A DNA stretch of 22,873 nucleotides from Acidobacteriaceae bacterium (GCA_027364815.1 DAHXOQ010000014.1:1-22873); one strand, 5' to 3'; shown: positions 13,374 through 22,106, counted from the stretch's first letter. Translations and numbers: made by a program. Notes: generated from the letters alone by a model not told the origin.

Positions 13374-16300
13374 TTACTGAGTGCATCCAACCCCCGATGA
13401 TTCCACCACCGGTAATTTCAAAGGATTCTGCGATTGGAGCCCAAGATTTAAATTCTTCCAGAGTGCAAGAACCTTCTCCAAGGCCTCGCACTTCTCATTC
13501 ACCGCCTGAATCTGCGGGGCCGTCGGCCTTTGGTCCGCTGCTTCCACGCTGTTCAGCAAGCGAGTGAGGTCGCGATTGAGAGGGCCGAGACCCGGAGCAG
13601 TCTTTGTGCCATTTTGAATTGCTCCCACTTGCTTCTCGATCCCGGCAGTGCTCTCCGGTTGCGCCTTCTTCTGTTGCTCAATGGCCGCATTGAGAATCTT
13701 GATTTGTTGAAATACGTCATAGGAGGCGGCAACGCCTTTGAGAAGGCGGCGAGCCAGCGCCAGTTGCGCTTCAAGGTCAGCTTGTGTCGCATGCACCCGA
13801 GGATCCAGCTTGACGACAAGCGGCTCTTTTACCGTGTTGCCGCCGACGGTCAACTCCACCGTATAAGTTCCCGGTACAACGAGCGGCCCCTGCGGCTGCT
13901 GCCTTGGCGTCTCATATGGAATCGCGTGGTCGGCCAGTGTGTATTCGGTGTACTCCAGAATGGGGCCGAAATACGAGGCCGGGAGAGTGCGGGGGGATTC
14001 ATACCGCAGATCCCAGACGAAGCGGTGCAGGCCGCCGGTTTTGTCAACCACACCAGGTTTGGCAAACCAGTACTCGGGCACGTTTGGCAGCGGCAGATTC
14101 GGCTCTGTCGAGAGGCCCGTGAACTTCCGCACGACCTCCGCATTCGCATCGCGAATGGTGATGGTCACATCATCATCCGGCGTCGATTTCAAATAGTAAT
14201 CCAATAGAACCCCATCCGGCGGATTCTTCGCCGTGGGTGTTTCAATCGGCAAAGGCGTGTCCTGATAGGTATCCCAGCGAACCCGCAGCGCGGTTGCGGG
14301 CTTGAAGAGATATGCCTGCGCTTTGAGCACTTCCGGAGTGAGTTGCCGTACCGGCGAGAGATCATCCAGGATCCAAAGTCCTCGCCCGTATGTAGACAGC
14401 ACCAGGTCGTCCGCATGAATCTCCATGTCCGTTACCGGGGTTGCGGGCAGATTCAGCGTGAACGGATGCCAATGATCACCGTCATCGTAGGAGAGATAGA
14501 CCGTCGAAGACGTTCCCGCAAACAACAAACCCTTGCGAACTGTATCTTCGCGAACGACGAGAACGCCTTCATCATTAGGCAATCCGTTCACGATCGGCTG
14601 CCAGGTGGCGCCGTAATCATGCGTGCGAAGAATCTGGGGCGCAACCGTCTCGCGGCTCGTGCCAATCGTCAGATACGCACTCGCTGCATCGTGATGCGAA
14701 GGCTCCACATACAAAATCAGCGACGGCGCAACCAAGCCGGGAGGCGTCACCTTCTGCCAGTGCAATCCGCCATCGCGAGTCAATTGCAGCAGCCGATTGC
14801 TGGTTCCTGCCCACATCACCTTTGCGTCCACTGTCGACGCGGCTAACGCTTCGATTGCCGGCGGTCGAGGCTTGTCCGGATTTTTCTCCGATTCATCGAC
14901 GCCATTCCATTCCGTAAGATCAGGGCTCACCTGCTGCCAGGTTTTTCCTTCGTCCACAGTCTTCAGAAGATACTGCGTGCCCATGTAGAGAGTCTTTGGA
15001 TCGTGCGGCGAAAAGAACAGTGGCGGCATCTGGGCCACTCTATACTTGTCACCCTTTTCGAAGACGGTCGCCGTTTGCCCTGTCTTGCTGTCGTAGCGGA
15101 CCACTGTCCCATACCATCCGCCGGAGTACACCCAGTCCGGATGCAGCGGATCGGGCGCGATATAACAAAATTCAAAGCCTCCAATTGAAGTTACATCCGC
15201 AGGTGTAATTTGCCCCTTGTCGCTGCGGCTCGGCACTGACTGAGTACCGCTATCCTGCTGGGCCGCATACGTCCGATACGGAAAGGCATAGTCAGTTGTC
15301 ACATGGTAGAACTGCCCCGTTGGCTGATTGAACCATGAACTCCACGTCTGGCCTCCATCCACGCTCAACACCGCTCCCTGGTCTACGCCGAGCAGCATGC
15401 GCTTCGCATTGTTCGGGTCAATCCATAGCACGTGAAAATCATCGCCCGACGGCGCTCCAACGTAAGCCTCAAAGGTGTGGCCGCCATCGCGCGAACGATA
15501 CAACGAAGTCTGCGCCACATACAGAACATCCGGATCTTTGGTATCGACGAAGATGCGGCTGAAGTACTCATTGCCAACGATACGCGGATCCTTTGTCGAT
15601 TGCGTCCACGTCTCGCCGGCATCGTTGGAGCGATAAAAACCCTGGTTCATCACTGCGTACAATTGCTGCCCCTGAGTTCCCGGAGCCACTGCAATTCCCA
15701 ATCGCCCGCGAGCATGATCGGGCAGTCCTTTCGCCGCCAGTAGACTCCAAGTCGTACCCTCATCAATCGACTTGTAGATGAGCGAGTTCGCATCTTTCCC
15801 CTTGGCCTCAGGCGTATCAGGGCTCGATGCCGGAACATACATAGACGCATACAGCACTTTGGGATTGCCGGGATCAACCTCCAGATCGAAGACGCCAGCG
15901 CTGGCGTCGTTCGTCAAAGTCTGCGTCCCGCGTTTGCCTCCGTCGGTCGATTTGAAAACTCCCCGTGGAGTTGAAAATGTCTTGACCGGAAGAGGCCGTG
16001 AAAAGACATACACGCCGATCGAGTTCGCCCCTGCAATCAGGATATTCGGGTCCTGTGGATCGACAATGACCGCTTGAATGAAGCGGGTCTGATCCAGTCC
16101 AATGTGGGTCCATGTTTCTCCCTCATCGGTGGACTTATAAACACCATTTCCGGGAGTCTGCTCGCCAGTCCCGGCAAAGATCGTCTTCGAATTTGAAGGA
16201 GCCACGGCCAGCGCGCCAATCGATGCGACACGTTCCTTATCGAAGACCGGCTTCCACACATGGCCGGCATCGGTTGTCTTCCAGATGCCACCGCCCGGTG

Positions 16301-16481
16301 TGCCGAAGTAGTAGACGCTCTGGTTATCGGCGACACCCGCGACCGCACTGACCCGGCCGCCGCGAAACGAGCCGATTAAACGCCAATGCAATGCGTCAAG
16401 AGCACTTGTGTCCATATTCTGCGCAATAGAAGTCAACCCGCCAAGCAGAACGGTTAGAACGAGCAGTGATAAACGCTTCAA
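13374..16481 (-). CDS. Secreted Asp-box (BNR/VPS10-like) repeat protein
   Basis: 1035 aa from TTG 16481, chosen because GAGGAG lies 5 bases upstream and a clean signal peptide (LKRLSLLVLTVLLGGLTSIAQ, first Leu read as Met) starts there; an in-frame ATG at 16541 would bury the signal. About eleven Asp-box motifs (S-x-D-x-G-x-x-W type, such as KSTDEGETW, RSNDAGETW, KTVDEGKTW, RTHDYGATW) span roughly residues 60-720 and build two or more beta-propellers, as in sortilin/VPS10 and plant xyloglucanase-like proteins. The start of the first propeller (LIGSFRGGRVSAVAG) is typical of this bacterial group. A beta-sandwich region and a helical C-terminus (ARRLLKGVAASYDVFQQIKI) follow. It lacks visible glycosidase catalytic residues, so 'glycosyl hydrolase' labels should be treated with care. 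Convergent with tRNA-Leu. Confidence 0.9.
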   Translation of the reverse strand: MKRLSLLVLTVLLGGLTSIAQNMDTSALDALHWRLIGSFRGGRVSAVAGVADNQSVYYFGTPGGGIWKTTDAGHVWKPVFDKERVASIGALAVAPSNSKTIFAGTGEQTPGNGVYKSTDEGETWTHIGLDQTRFIQAVIVDPQDPNILIAGANSIGVYVFSRPLPVKTFSTPRGVFKSTDGGKRGTQTLTNDASAGVFDLEVDPGNPKVLYASMYVPASSPDTPEAKGKDANSLIYKSIDEGTTWSLLAAKGLPDHARGRLGIAVAPGTQGQQLYAVMNQGFYRSNDAGETWTQSTKDPRIVGNEYFSRIFVDTKDPDVLYVAQTSLYRSRDGGHTFEAYVGAPSGDDFHVLWIDPNNAKRMLLGVDQGAVLSVDGGQTWSSWFNQPTGQFYHVTTDYAFPYRTYAAQQDSGTQSVPSRSDKGQITPADVTSIGGFEFCYIAPDPLHPDWVYSGGWYGTVVRYDSKTGQTATVFEKGDKYRVAQMPPLFFSPHDPKTLYMGTQYLLKTVDEGKTWQQVSPDLTEWNGVDESEKNPDKPRPPAIEALAASTVDAKVMWAGTSNRLLQLTRDGGLHWQKVTPPGLVAPSLILYVEPSHHDAASAYLTIGTSRETVAPQILRTHDYGATWQPIVNGLPNDEGVLVVREDTVRKGLLFAGTSSTVYLSYDDGDHWHPFTLNLPATPVTDMEIHADDLVLSTYGRGLWILDDLSPVRQLTPEVLKAQAYLFKPATALRVRWDTYQDTPLPIETPTAKNPPDGVLLDYYLKSTPDDDVTITIRDANAEVVRKFTGLSTEPNLPLPNVPEYWFAKPGVVDKTGGLHRFVWDLRYESPRTLPASYFGPILEYTEYTLADHAIPYETPRQQPQGPLVVPGTYTVELTVGGNTVKEPLVVKLDPRVHATQADLEAQLALARRLLKGVAASYDVFQQIKILNAAIEQQKKAQPESTAGIEKQVGAIQNGTKTAPGLGPLNRDLTRLLNSVEAADQRPTAPQIQAVNEKCEALEKVLALWKNLNLGLQSQNPLKLPVVESSGVGCTQ

Positions 16482-16770
16482 GATTTCTCCTCTATCAAAT
16501 GGCGGCGAGCTGTTTAGACCCATATTGCAGGAGTCAGGCAACTCGTTCGCGACAAATTTTCATCTGGGCCACTGGAGAAAGTATCTCGCAAAAAAGAGAT
16601 TGCGCGAATCTAATTTTGCGTTCTTGATTGTAAATCGGCGGGCGGCCTACCCTTAGCTCTCACAGGAATGTTCCACTCTTGTTATCCAGGCCACGGAACG
16701 AGAGCGCAAGCACTTTACAAGTTTCGCATGGATACTTGCAAAGGTGATTGCGCTCTGGTTCACATCGTTC

Positions 16771-17088
16771 TTAAAGGCCAGGAGGTGGCGGCACTGCATG
16801 GAGAGCTCGCTGGTAGCCCTCTCTGAATCCATGCCGGTAATCCGCCCATGCCGGCACTGGAACGGGAGGAGTGCGGAACTTGGGATGCTTCGCTGCACCC
16901 GGTGGCCGTCCGTTGCGCATGTCTGCCTGAGCAGCCAGGAATCCATCGTGAAAACCCTGCTGCGCAATCTGCGCATATGCCGGAGGCGGCGGAGGCGGTG
17001 GTGGATAGTATGCGACCGGCTGCGGATGCGAGCAACCAGCCAGAATGACCGGTATCAGCAGTACTGATAACGTCAAATATTTTTTCAT
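16771..17088 (-). CDS. Small proline-rich lipoprotein
   Basis: 105 aa from ATG 17088; AGAGGA lies about 11 bases upstream, and a GTG one codon earlier is possible. MKKYLTLSVLLIPVILAGC19 is a classic lipoprotein signal with an LAGC lipobox. The mature chain opens with a run of eight prolines (PVAYYPPPPPPPPAYAQ), then two related Gly/aromatic segments (QGFHDGFLAAQADM and YRHGFREGYQRAL) that look like a small repeat, and a proline-rich end. It is likely an envelope protein; function unknown. It lies 289 bp upstream of the Asp-box protein on the same strand. That gap (16482-16770) shows no other gene. Confidence 0.75.
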   Translation of the reverse strand: MKKYLTLSVLLIPVILAGCSHPQPVAYYPPPPPPPPAYAQIAQQGFHDGFLAAQADMRNGRPPGAAKHPKFRTPPVPVPAWADYRHGFREGYQRALHAVPPPPGL

Positions 17089-17426
17089 CACAAGTATTTC
17101 CTCTTTCTTTGGAAGATTCGCAGCCTCTGCGGCCTGCGCAAGTTTGCGTTTCATCTGGTCTCATTGGGATTTGGTCAAACAGGGATTCACATGTGCGGGC
17201 GGATGGCACCCAGCCATTTTACGCACACCAACTCTGACCCCATTCTCAAAAAAGAGTTGCTCGATGGAAATTATTTTGGAGGCGCAAGCGACTCAGCGGG
17301 TGAGTGGCCCATCCCTTGAATCGTACTTTGATATAAGGGTGGGATTCAGGAATCTAACCTTACCTGTTTTTGTTCTGCTTCTCTTCTAGTAATTGGAAGG
17401 GTCACTCACCAACAAATTGTTGACGA
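17089..17426. other. Intergenic stretch without recognisable genes
   Basis: Between the lipoprotein and the antitoxin. Reading frames here are short, lack ribosome sites and give no family-like sequence. No hairpin with a T-run, tRNA or repeat was seen. Confidence 0.6.
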
Positions 17427-17726
17427 TCAAACTTGATTCTCATGGACAAAACTGATTCTCAACCGGGTCCGTGTCGCTTTGGCAAAACGTTCCAGCGTCC
17501 GTGTTGAGGGCAGCACTTTTCCGCTTTCAAGCCGCGCCACCACGGCCTGAGTCGTACCCATCGCCTCGGCTACCTCTGATTGCGTCATTTCGGCGTCAGC
17601 CCTGGCTTTGATCAGCGCCGAGGCCAGAGCAAATTCCTTGTCCAGAGCATCATAGGCAGCCTTATATCTGGCGTCCTTCTTCCACTCTGCGAATGAAACT
17701 TCAACGGGGATAAATTTGGTCTTCAT
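17427..17726 (-). CDS. HigA-type antitoxin, XRE-family helix-turn-helix
   Basis: 99 aa; AAGGAG lies 5 bases before the ATG, inside the end of the toxin gene. The C-terminal half is an XRE/Cro-type helix-turn-helix (about 37-85): LIKARADAEMTQSEVAEAMG, TTQAVVARLESGK, then TLERFAKA. The N-terminal part (about 1-35) is probably the toxin-contacting segment. It should bind and neutralise the upstream toxin and repress their shared promoter. Its ATG overlaps the toxin stop as ATGA (17723-17726), so translation is coupled. The order toxin then antitoxin is that of higBA rather than relBE. Confidence 0.9.
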   Translation of the reverse strand: MKTKFIPVEVSFAEWKKDARYKAAYDALDKEFALASALIKARADAEMTQSEVAEAMGTTQAVVARLESGKVLPSTRTLERFAKATRTRLRISFVHENQV

Positions 17727-18046
17727 AAAAGCTCCTTCGCCTTTTTCAGCGATTGAAGAATATCTTTGCGCGGCGTCTTCTGCGTCTTTTTTGTAAAAAC
17801 GTGAACAATGATGATTCGTTTGCCGGAAGCTGTGATGTACACAGCTCTTGCAATCCCGCTCTTGCCTTTCAAGCGCATTTCCCAGAGCGGACCTTCAAGA
17901 TGCTTCAAATAAGGTTCGCGGACACGTTCGAGTCCATGCTCTTGAATCAGCTCTACGATGCGTTGGAAGTTGGCGCGAAGATCAATAGGCAACGAGTCCA
18001 GCGCCTCTTTTGTCTCCGCGTCTACGAAGCAAATGAGCCATGGCAT
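17723..18046 (-). CDS. HigB/RelE-type toxin (phage Gp49-like family)
   Basis: 107 aa. The pattern LPIDLRANFQRIVELIQEHG, then YLKHLEGPLWEMRLKGKSGI, ARAVYITASGKRIIIVHVFTKKTQKTPRKDI fits the Gp49-like branch of the RelE superfamily, which are ribosome-dependent mRNA interferases. The LWEMR and KKTQKTP stretches are family hallmarks. The basic C-terminal part (KKTQKTPRKDILQSLKKAKE) suits RNA binding. A strong promoter ends 6 bases before the ATG, so the mRNA is predicted to be leaderless. The antitoxin overlaps its stop by 4 bases. It may serve as a stress or phage-response module; neither is shown by the sequence. Confidence 0.9.
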   Translation of the reverse strand: MPWLICFVDAETKEALDSLPIDLRANFQRIVELIQEHGLERVREPYLKHLEGPLWEMRLKGKSGIARAVYITASGKRIIIVHVFTKKTQKTPRKDILQSLKKAKELL

Positions 18047-18052
18047 CTATTG

Positions 18053-18080
18053 ATTATACCTTTTTTGCAATAAGTTACAA
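18053..18080 (-). promoter_or_regulatory. Promoter of the toxin-antitoxin pair
   Basis: On the minus strand: -35 TTGTAA (18080-18075), 16-base spacer, -10 TATAAT (18058-18053). The toxin ATG begins 6 bases after the -10 box, so transcription should start at or next to the A of the ATG. No room for a Shine-Dalgarno exists. Confidence 0.6.
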
Positions 18081-18271
18081 ATTCTATCTCTCACCCGCCC
18101 ACTTTTTGCTTGCCGGGGTGACTTGTGCCTGTTCCCTGAACCCTGGATTTTTTCAAGATGGCTAACTGTATAGTAAACATCACCCATTTTTCGCACAAAA
18201 ACCGGTATATCTGCGTCGAATTTTTCCTTAAAAATGTTTACATCTACGTCGACACGACAAAGCCAACAAAC

Positions 18272-18303
18272 AAAAAATCCTCCGATATAGCCGGAGGATT
18301 TTT
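18272..18303. terminator. Intrinsic terminator after ilvE (bidirectional)
   Basis: AATCCTCCG (18276-18284), 7-base loop, CGGAGGATT (18292-18300): a perfect 9-bp stem. It is flanked by A6 on the left and T5 on the right, so each strand has a T-run. It lies 63 bp after the ilvE stop and separates ilvE from the toxin-antitoxin promoter. The rest of 18081-18365 shows no gene. Confidence 0.9.
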
Positions 18304-18365
18304 GTGTTGAGGTGAAGTTGATTCGGTGCATTTGCGCCAACGGCGCGTCTGCTGCATGCAATGCG

Positions 18366-19307
18366 TTAGGCGCGGACGGGCTCGGCGGCGTTGACTTTGA
18401 CCGGGGTGAGCCAGCCGAAGCGGTCGGGGCGGAGGCCATTCGCGATGCCGAAGAATTCGTCGGCGATTTGCTTGGTGAGAGGGCCGGTGTTGCCATCGCC
18501 GATGAGAATCTTGTCGATCGAACGGATCGGCGAGACCTCGGCCGCGGTGCCGGTGAAGAAGACTTCGTCGGCAATGTACAGCAGTTCGCGCGGAATCGGC
18601 TGCTCAATGACGGCCAATCCGAGATGGCGCGCGATGGTAAGCACGCTGTCGCGGGTGATGCCGGAGAGAGCCGAGTTGCCGAGCTGTGGTGTGTAGAGAA
18701 CACCATTGCGAACGAGGAAGATATTCTCGCCCGAGCCTTCGCTGACCAGGCCGCTGACATCAAGCGCGATGCCTTCAGCGTAGCCGTTGGCGTCCGCTTC
18801 CATGCGGATGAGCTGAGAGTTCATGTAATTTGCGCCGGCCTTGGCGAGCGCGGGCATGGTGTTTGGCGCGAGGCGGTTCCAACTGGAGATGCAGACATCA
18901 GCGCCGCCCGATCCGGCAACGTATTTGCCCCAGGGGAAGTTGGCGATGTAGGTTTCGATGGGAGAACCTTTGGGGTTGACGCCGATTTCGCCATAGCCAC
19001 GGATGACGATGGGACGAATGTAGCAGGGCGCGATTCCGTTGGACTCGATGACGTCGACAACGCCGGCGCAAAGCTCGTCGAGGGTAAAGGGAATCTGCAT
19101 GCGGTAGATTTTTGCTGAATCGAGCAGGCGCTGCATGTGCTCCGGAAGGCGGAAGACAGCTGCGCCGGTAGGCTGGCCATAGCAACGGATGCCCTCAAAG
19201 ACGCTGGAGCCGTAGTGGACGACGTGGCTCATGATGTGGATGTTGGCTTGTTCCCACGGGATGAGCGTCCCATTGTGCCAGATTTTTTCGGTAGGTTGGA
19301 TGGGCAT
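18366..19307 (-). CDS. ilvE: Branched-chain amino acid aminotransferase
   Basis: 313 aa; AAGGAG lies about 10 bases before the ATG. It transfers the amino group between glutamate and the keto acids of Leu, Ile and Val (PLP, fold type IV). Marks: IHIMSHVVHYGSSVFEGIR (23-41), FRLPEHMQRLLDSAKI (52-67), IRPIVIRG with G-Y-G-E-I-G-V, the PLP lysine K156 in ALAKAGANYMNSQL, AEGIALDVSGLVSEGSGENI with the catalytic-site glutamates, SGITRDSVL, and EVFFTGTAAEVSPIRSID, the BCAT signature that separates it from D-amino acid and 4-amino-4-deoxychorismate relatives. Length is normal. Monocistronic, with a strong terminator behind it. Divergent from the DoxX-like gene; the 235-bp gap shows no attenuator or T-box. 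Confidence 0.95.
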   Translation of the reverse strand: MPIQPTEKIWHNGTLIPWEQANIHIMSHVVHYGSSVFEGIRCYGQPTGAAVFRLPEHMQRLLDSAKIYRMQIPFTLDELCAGVVDVIESNGIAPCYIRPIVIRGYGEIGVNPKGSPIETYIANFPWGKYVAGSGGADVCISSWNRLAPNTMPALAKAGANYMNSQLIRMEADANGYAEGIALDVSGLVSEGSGENIFLVRNGVLYTPQLGNSALSGITRDSVLTIARHLGLAVIEQPIPRELLYIADEVFFTGTAAEVSPIRSIDKILIGDGNTGPLTKQIADEFFGIANGLRPDRFGWLTPVKVNAAEPVRA

Positions 19308-19542
19308 TTTAAAAAAGCTCCTTGAGGTAAAACAAACGACACTTTAGGGTAACGCGAGCGGGGGGAGGCTGTCACATGCACAAGGTAATGATGGATCAGG
19401 GAACAGCGGTGATGTGTCTGGCGTCCAGCGTTTAGAATCCCTCTCATCAATAGGTTTTCAAAGGGTATGGCTTCAGCTACTGCATTTTTCTGGAAGGTCT
19501 GCGCTTGATCCTGTAAGCTGGTTCGATAATTGGAGGTCTGTT

Positions 19543-19908
19543 GTGAACAAAACATTGTGGACGTTTCAGATTCTGCTCGCGCTGTTATTTTTGTTTGCAG
19601 GTGGAGCCAAATTCTTTATGCCGATTGATCAAATGACCAAGGGCCTGCCGGCAATGCTTGCCAACGCCTCTTTCGTACACTTTATTGGCGTGTGCGAGGT
19701 GTTGGGTGCGCTCGGCCTTGTTCTTCCCGGTTTGTTGAAAATCAAACCCGGGCTGACGGTCCTGGCAGCCTGTGGATTGGTGATCATCATGATCGGTGCG
19801 ATCGTGCTTTCGGCGCCTCAAGGCATTGGCATGGTAGTTTTTCCGCTGGTGATTTGTTTGCTCTCGGCCTTCGTTGCTTACGGCCGCTGGCGACTCAGGC
19901 CGCTCTAG
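19543..19908 (+). CDS. DoxX-like small membrane protein
   Basis: 121 aa from GTG 19543 (GGAGG 6 bases upstream); longer upstream reading has no ribosome site and is not hydrophobic. Four membrane helices are visible: about 5-22 (FQILLALLFLFAGGAKF), 44-62 (FVHFIGVCEVLGALGLVLPG), 68-87 (GLTVLAACGLVIIMIGAIVL) and 92-111 (GMVVFPLVICLLSAFVAYG). The AGGAKF motif at the end of helix 1 and the GVCEVLGALGL motif in helix 2 are typical of the DoxX/DoxD-like (PF13564) family. Function is poorly known; some relatives take part in quinone-linked thiosulfate oxidation or redox stress. Alone on its strand between ilvE and a methyltransferase gene. Confidence 0.85.
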   Translation: MNKTLWTFQILLALLFLFAGGAKFFMPIDQMTKGLPAMLANASFVHFIGVCEVLGALGLVLPGLLKIKPGLTVLAACGLVIIMIGAIVLSAPQGIGMVVFPLVICLLSAFVAYGRWRLRPL

Positions 19909-19990
19909 AGAAAATGAACTGAATCCGCGCGAGCTAACCATACGCCTCGGGCGTCACTTTGTTTGAACAAGCTATGCTTGAACTCATCCC

Positions 19991-20758
19991 ATGAGCACGC
20001 CGCCCAAAAAAGCTGCAACTCGCCGCCTCTTGCCTGGCCTTTCCGTGAAAGATGGCTACACGGTGCATCCCTTTGATCTGAAGTATGGAGTGCGCACAAG
20101 CGGGTTGATTGCCGGGCGGCATTTGGGCGTGGGCCATGCGCACGACAAACACAATACGGCTTACTACGGTGTGGCGCCTTCAGTGTTGAAGGGGCTTGTC
20201 AAGGTGTGGCGCGAAAGCGGGCCGCTGGGAAGCGTCGAGGAAACCACCTTCGTTGATATCGGGGCCGGCATGGGACGCGCAGTCTTGCTGGCGGCGGAAA
20301 TGCCATTTAAAGAAGTGATTGGCGTGGAGTTGCACAAGACCCTGGCGAAGATAGCAGAGAAAAACCTGGCCCGCTGGAGAGAGTTGGGCCGCGCCAGAAC
20401 ATCGATGAGGGTGGTCAATATTGATGTGCTGGAGTTCGAGTGGCCATCGGGCCCCTGCGTCGCCTTCCTCTTCAATCCCTTTGGAGCTGTAGTCATGCGG
20501 AGGCTGATGCTGAGGATGGCAGAGGTGTTTGAGGGGCGGCAGGGCGAGTTGGATTTGTTGTATGTGAATGATGAGCAGGAAGTGGTGATTGAGAGACAGA
20601 AGGGCTGGAAGAGATTTTTTGTAGGAAAAATTCACCGCTCGCGTGAGGATGCGATTGCGGATCACCGGATTATGGCGAATCAGCCGGAGGGTGAGTATGC
20701 GAGCACGAATAGTGAGGATTGCTCGGGGTGGAGGTGGGTGGGGAAAGAGCGGAGTTAG
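19991..20758 (+). CDS. Class I SAM-dependent methyltransferase
   Basis: 255 aa. The SAM-binding motif I is FVDIGAGMGRAVLLAA (87-102), followed by the acidic end of strand 2 in VIGVELHK (109-116), VNIDVLEFEW (142-151, motif II/III region) and FLFNPFG (159-165), where NPFG fills the NPPY-like motif IV position. The N-terminal 60 residues (FDLKYGVRTSGLIAGRHLGV, then AYYGVAPSVLKGLV) are a conserved helical lead found in this DOT1-like bacterial group. There is no signal peptide. The ATG lacks a Shine-Dalgarno. The substrate cannot be told; protein or small-molecule methylation is possible. The gap from 20759 to 21000 has short GCGGAGTTAGCG-like repeats but no gene. Confidence 0.85.
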   Translation: MSTPPKKAATRRLLPGLSVKDGYTVHPFDLKYGVRTSGLIAGRHLGVGHAHDKHNTAYYGVAPSVLKGLVKVWRESGPLGSVEETTFVDIGAGMGRAVLLAAEMPFKEVIGVELHKTLAKIAEKNLARWRELGRARTSMRVVNIDVLEFEWPSGPCVAFLFNPFGAVVMRRLMLRMAEVFEGRQGELDLLYVNDEQEVVIERQKGWKRFFVGKIHRSREDAIADHRIMANQPEGEYASTNSEDCSGWRWVGKERS

Positions 20759-21000
20759 CGCACGCTGCGTGTGGTTAGCGGAGTTGGCGGAGTTAGCGAC
20801 CAGGTAACCGATTCTCATCTTGAATATTTAATGCATAGACATTGATGAAAATAATTTGACTAAAGTTGCGTACAATTACGGCTTTCTGTTGACGTGAGAG
20901 GCTGCGAAGGGGAAAGCTGTTAGAGGAATAAATTTTTGAATGATCTGGCTGCGAAATTGCAGCCGGATGCAGGGCAATTTTTGCAATTTTGGAGATGGAA

Positions 21001-21972
21001 TTGAGAGAGCCGCAATTGATATTGGGAGTGGGGGAGCTGCTGTGGGATATGCTGCCGGAGGGTGCACGTTTGGGTGGCGCGCCGGCGAATTTCAGCGTGA
21101 TGGCAGGGAGGCTGGGAAACCATGCGATGATTTTGAGCCGCGTGGGGAATGATGCGCTTGGTGAGAAGGCGTTGGATGTTTTGCGGCCGTTGCCGGTGGA
21201 TACGGATGCGGTGCAGATGGATACGCGTGTGGAGACGGGCCGCGTGACGGTGGAGTTCATAGATGGTCAGCCGAGTTATGTGATTCATCAACCGGCGGCA
21301 TGGGATGAGATAGAGGCGTCGGAGGAGTGGCTGCTGCTGGCGGGGAGGGCCGATGCGATTTGCTTTGGATCGCTGGCGCAGCGGAGTGATGAGGCGAGAA
21401 GGACGATTGAGCGATTGGTGGGTGCGAGCGGCGTTGGGTGCGTGCGGGTTTTTGATGTGAACTTGCGAGAGCCGTTTTATTCGGCTGAGGTTCTGGCGTC
21501 GTCGATTGATTTGGCGACGGTGGTGAAGATGAATGACGCGGAGGTTCCGCTGGTGTTGGGATTGATGGGGCTGGCCGGGTTGGGCGCGCATTTGGATGGA
21601 GATTCGCGAACGTCGCCGTGGGACAAGTACAGGTTGAGAGTTGGAGCGGAGAGATTGCTGGGTGAGTATCCGCGATTGGAGATGGTGGCAATTACTTGCG
21701 GAGGGAATGGAAGCTTGCTGGTGCGTCGCGGTGAGTGGCATGACCACAAGGGGATACCAGTGACGGTGGCGGATACGATTGGCGCTGGAGATGCGTTTAC
21801 TGCGGCGATGACAAGTTATTTGCTGAAGGGTGCGAGTTTGGCGCGATTGAATGAGGCAGGGAACCGGTGGGGAGGATTTGTGGCTTCGCAGAAAGGAGCG
21901 ATGCCGGAGATTAGTGATGAGGTCATGGAGGAGATGGAGAGGGAGATTGAGAGAGAGGGACTGAGGGACTGA
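21001..21972 (+). CDS. PfkB-family sugar kinase (fructokinase-like)
   Basis: 323 aa from TTG 21001, chosen because GGAG lies 6 bases upstream; in-frame ATG 20995 (no space for a ribosome site) and TTG 20989 are alternatives. It phosphorylates a sugar with ATP. Marks: GELLWDMLPEG (11-21), LGGAPANFSVMAGRLG (24-39, substrate binding), the SRVGNDALG segment (46-54), FDVNLREPFY (first PfkB signature region), KMNDAEV, and DTIGAGDAF with catalytic base D264 (second PfkB signature). Bacterial fructokinases are the closest fit, but the sugar is not certain. The C-terminus (MEEMEREIEREGLRD) runs into an octamer tandem repeat that also contains the stop codon, so this tail may vary between strains. Confidence 0.9.
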   Translation: MREPQLILGVGELLWDMLPEGARLGGAPANFSVMAGRLGNHAMILSRVGNDALGEKALDVLRPLPVDTDAVQMDTRVETGRVTVEFIDGQPSYVIHQPAAWDEIEASEEWLLLAGRADAICFGSLAQRSDEARRTIERLVGASGVGCVRVFDVNLREPFYSAEVLASSIDLATVVKMNDAEVPLVLGLMGLAGLGAHLDGDSRTSPWDKYRLRVGAERLLGEYPRLEMVAITCGGNGSLLVRRGEWHDHKGIPVTVADTIGAGDAFTAAMTSYLLKGASLARLNEAGNRWGGFVASQKGAMPEISDEVMEEMEREIEREGLRD

Positions 21973-22047
21973 GGGACGAAGGGACATAGGGACATAGGGA
22001 CAAAGGGAGATAGGGACTAAGGGACAAAGGGACAAAGGGACTAGGGA
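21961..22047. repeat. Octamer tandem repeat across the kinase stop codon
   Basis: Ten consecutive 8-base units of the form SNNAGGGA (CTGAGGGA twice, CGAAGGGA, CATAGGGA twice, CAAAGGGA, GATAGGGA, CTAAGGGA, CAAAGGGA twice) fill 21961-22040. A 7-base unit follows to 22047, then looser GGGACTAG copies to about 22065. The kinase stop (TGA at 21970-21972) lies in unit two. A period of eight shifts the reading frame with each copy. Confidence 0.9.
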
Positions 22048-22106
22048 CTAGGCAGCAGGGACTAGCCGATGAACGAGGGAACAGACCGCGGAAGGTTTTG
22101 GAATTG

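Noticed and set aside
17045..17389. 114-aa plus-strand frame across the lipoprotein-antitoxin gap
   Set aside because: Half of it is antisense to the lipoprotein gene or its leader, no ribosome site, no family-like sequence.
18047..18763. 238-aa minus-strand frame running from inside ilvE to the toxin promoter
   Set aside because: Most of it is an out-of-frame reading of ilvE; the last 80 residues cross the terminator, and no start lies in the non-overlapping part.
19505..19530. TTGATC and GATAAT as a promoter for the DoxX-like gene
   Set aside because: Spacer of 14 bases is too short for a normal sigma-70 promoter.
20920..22035. 371-aa minus-strand frame opposite the sugar kinase
   Set aside because: Antisense shadow of a certain gene; its N-terminus (SLCPLVPISLCPYVP) is just the octamer repeat read backwards.
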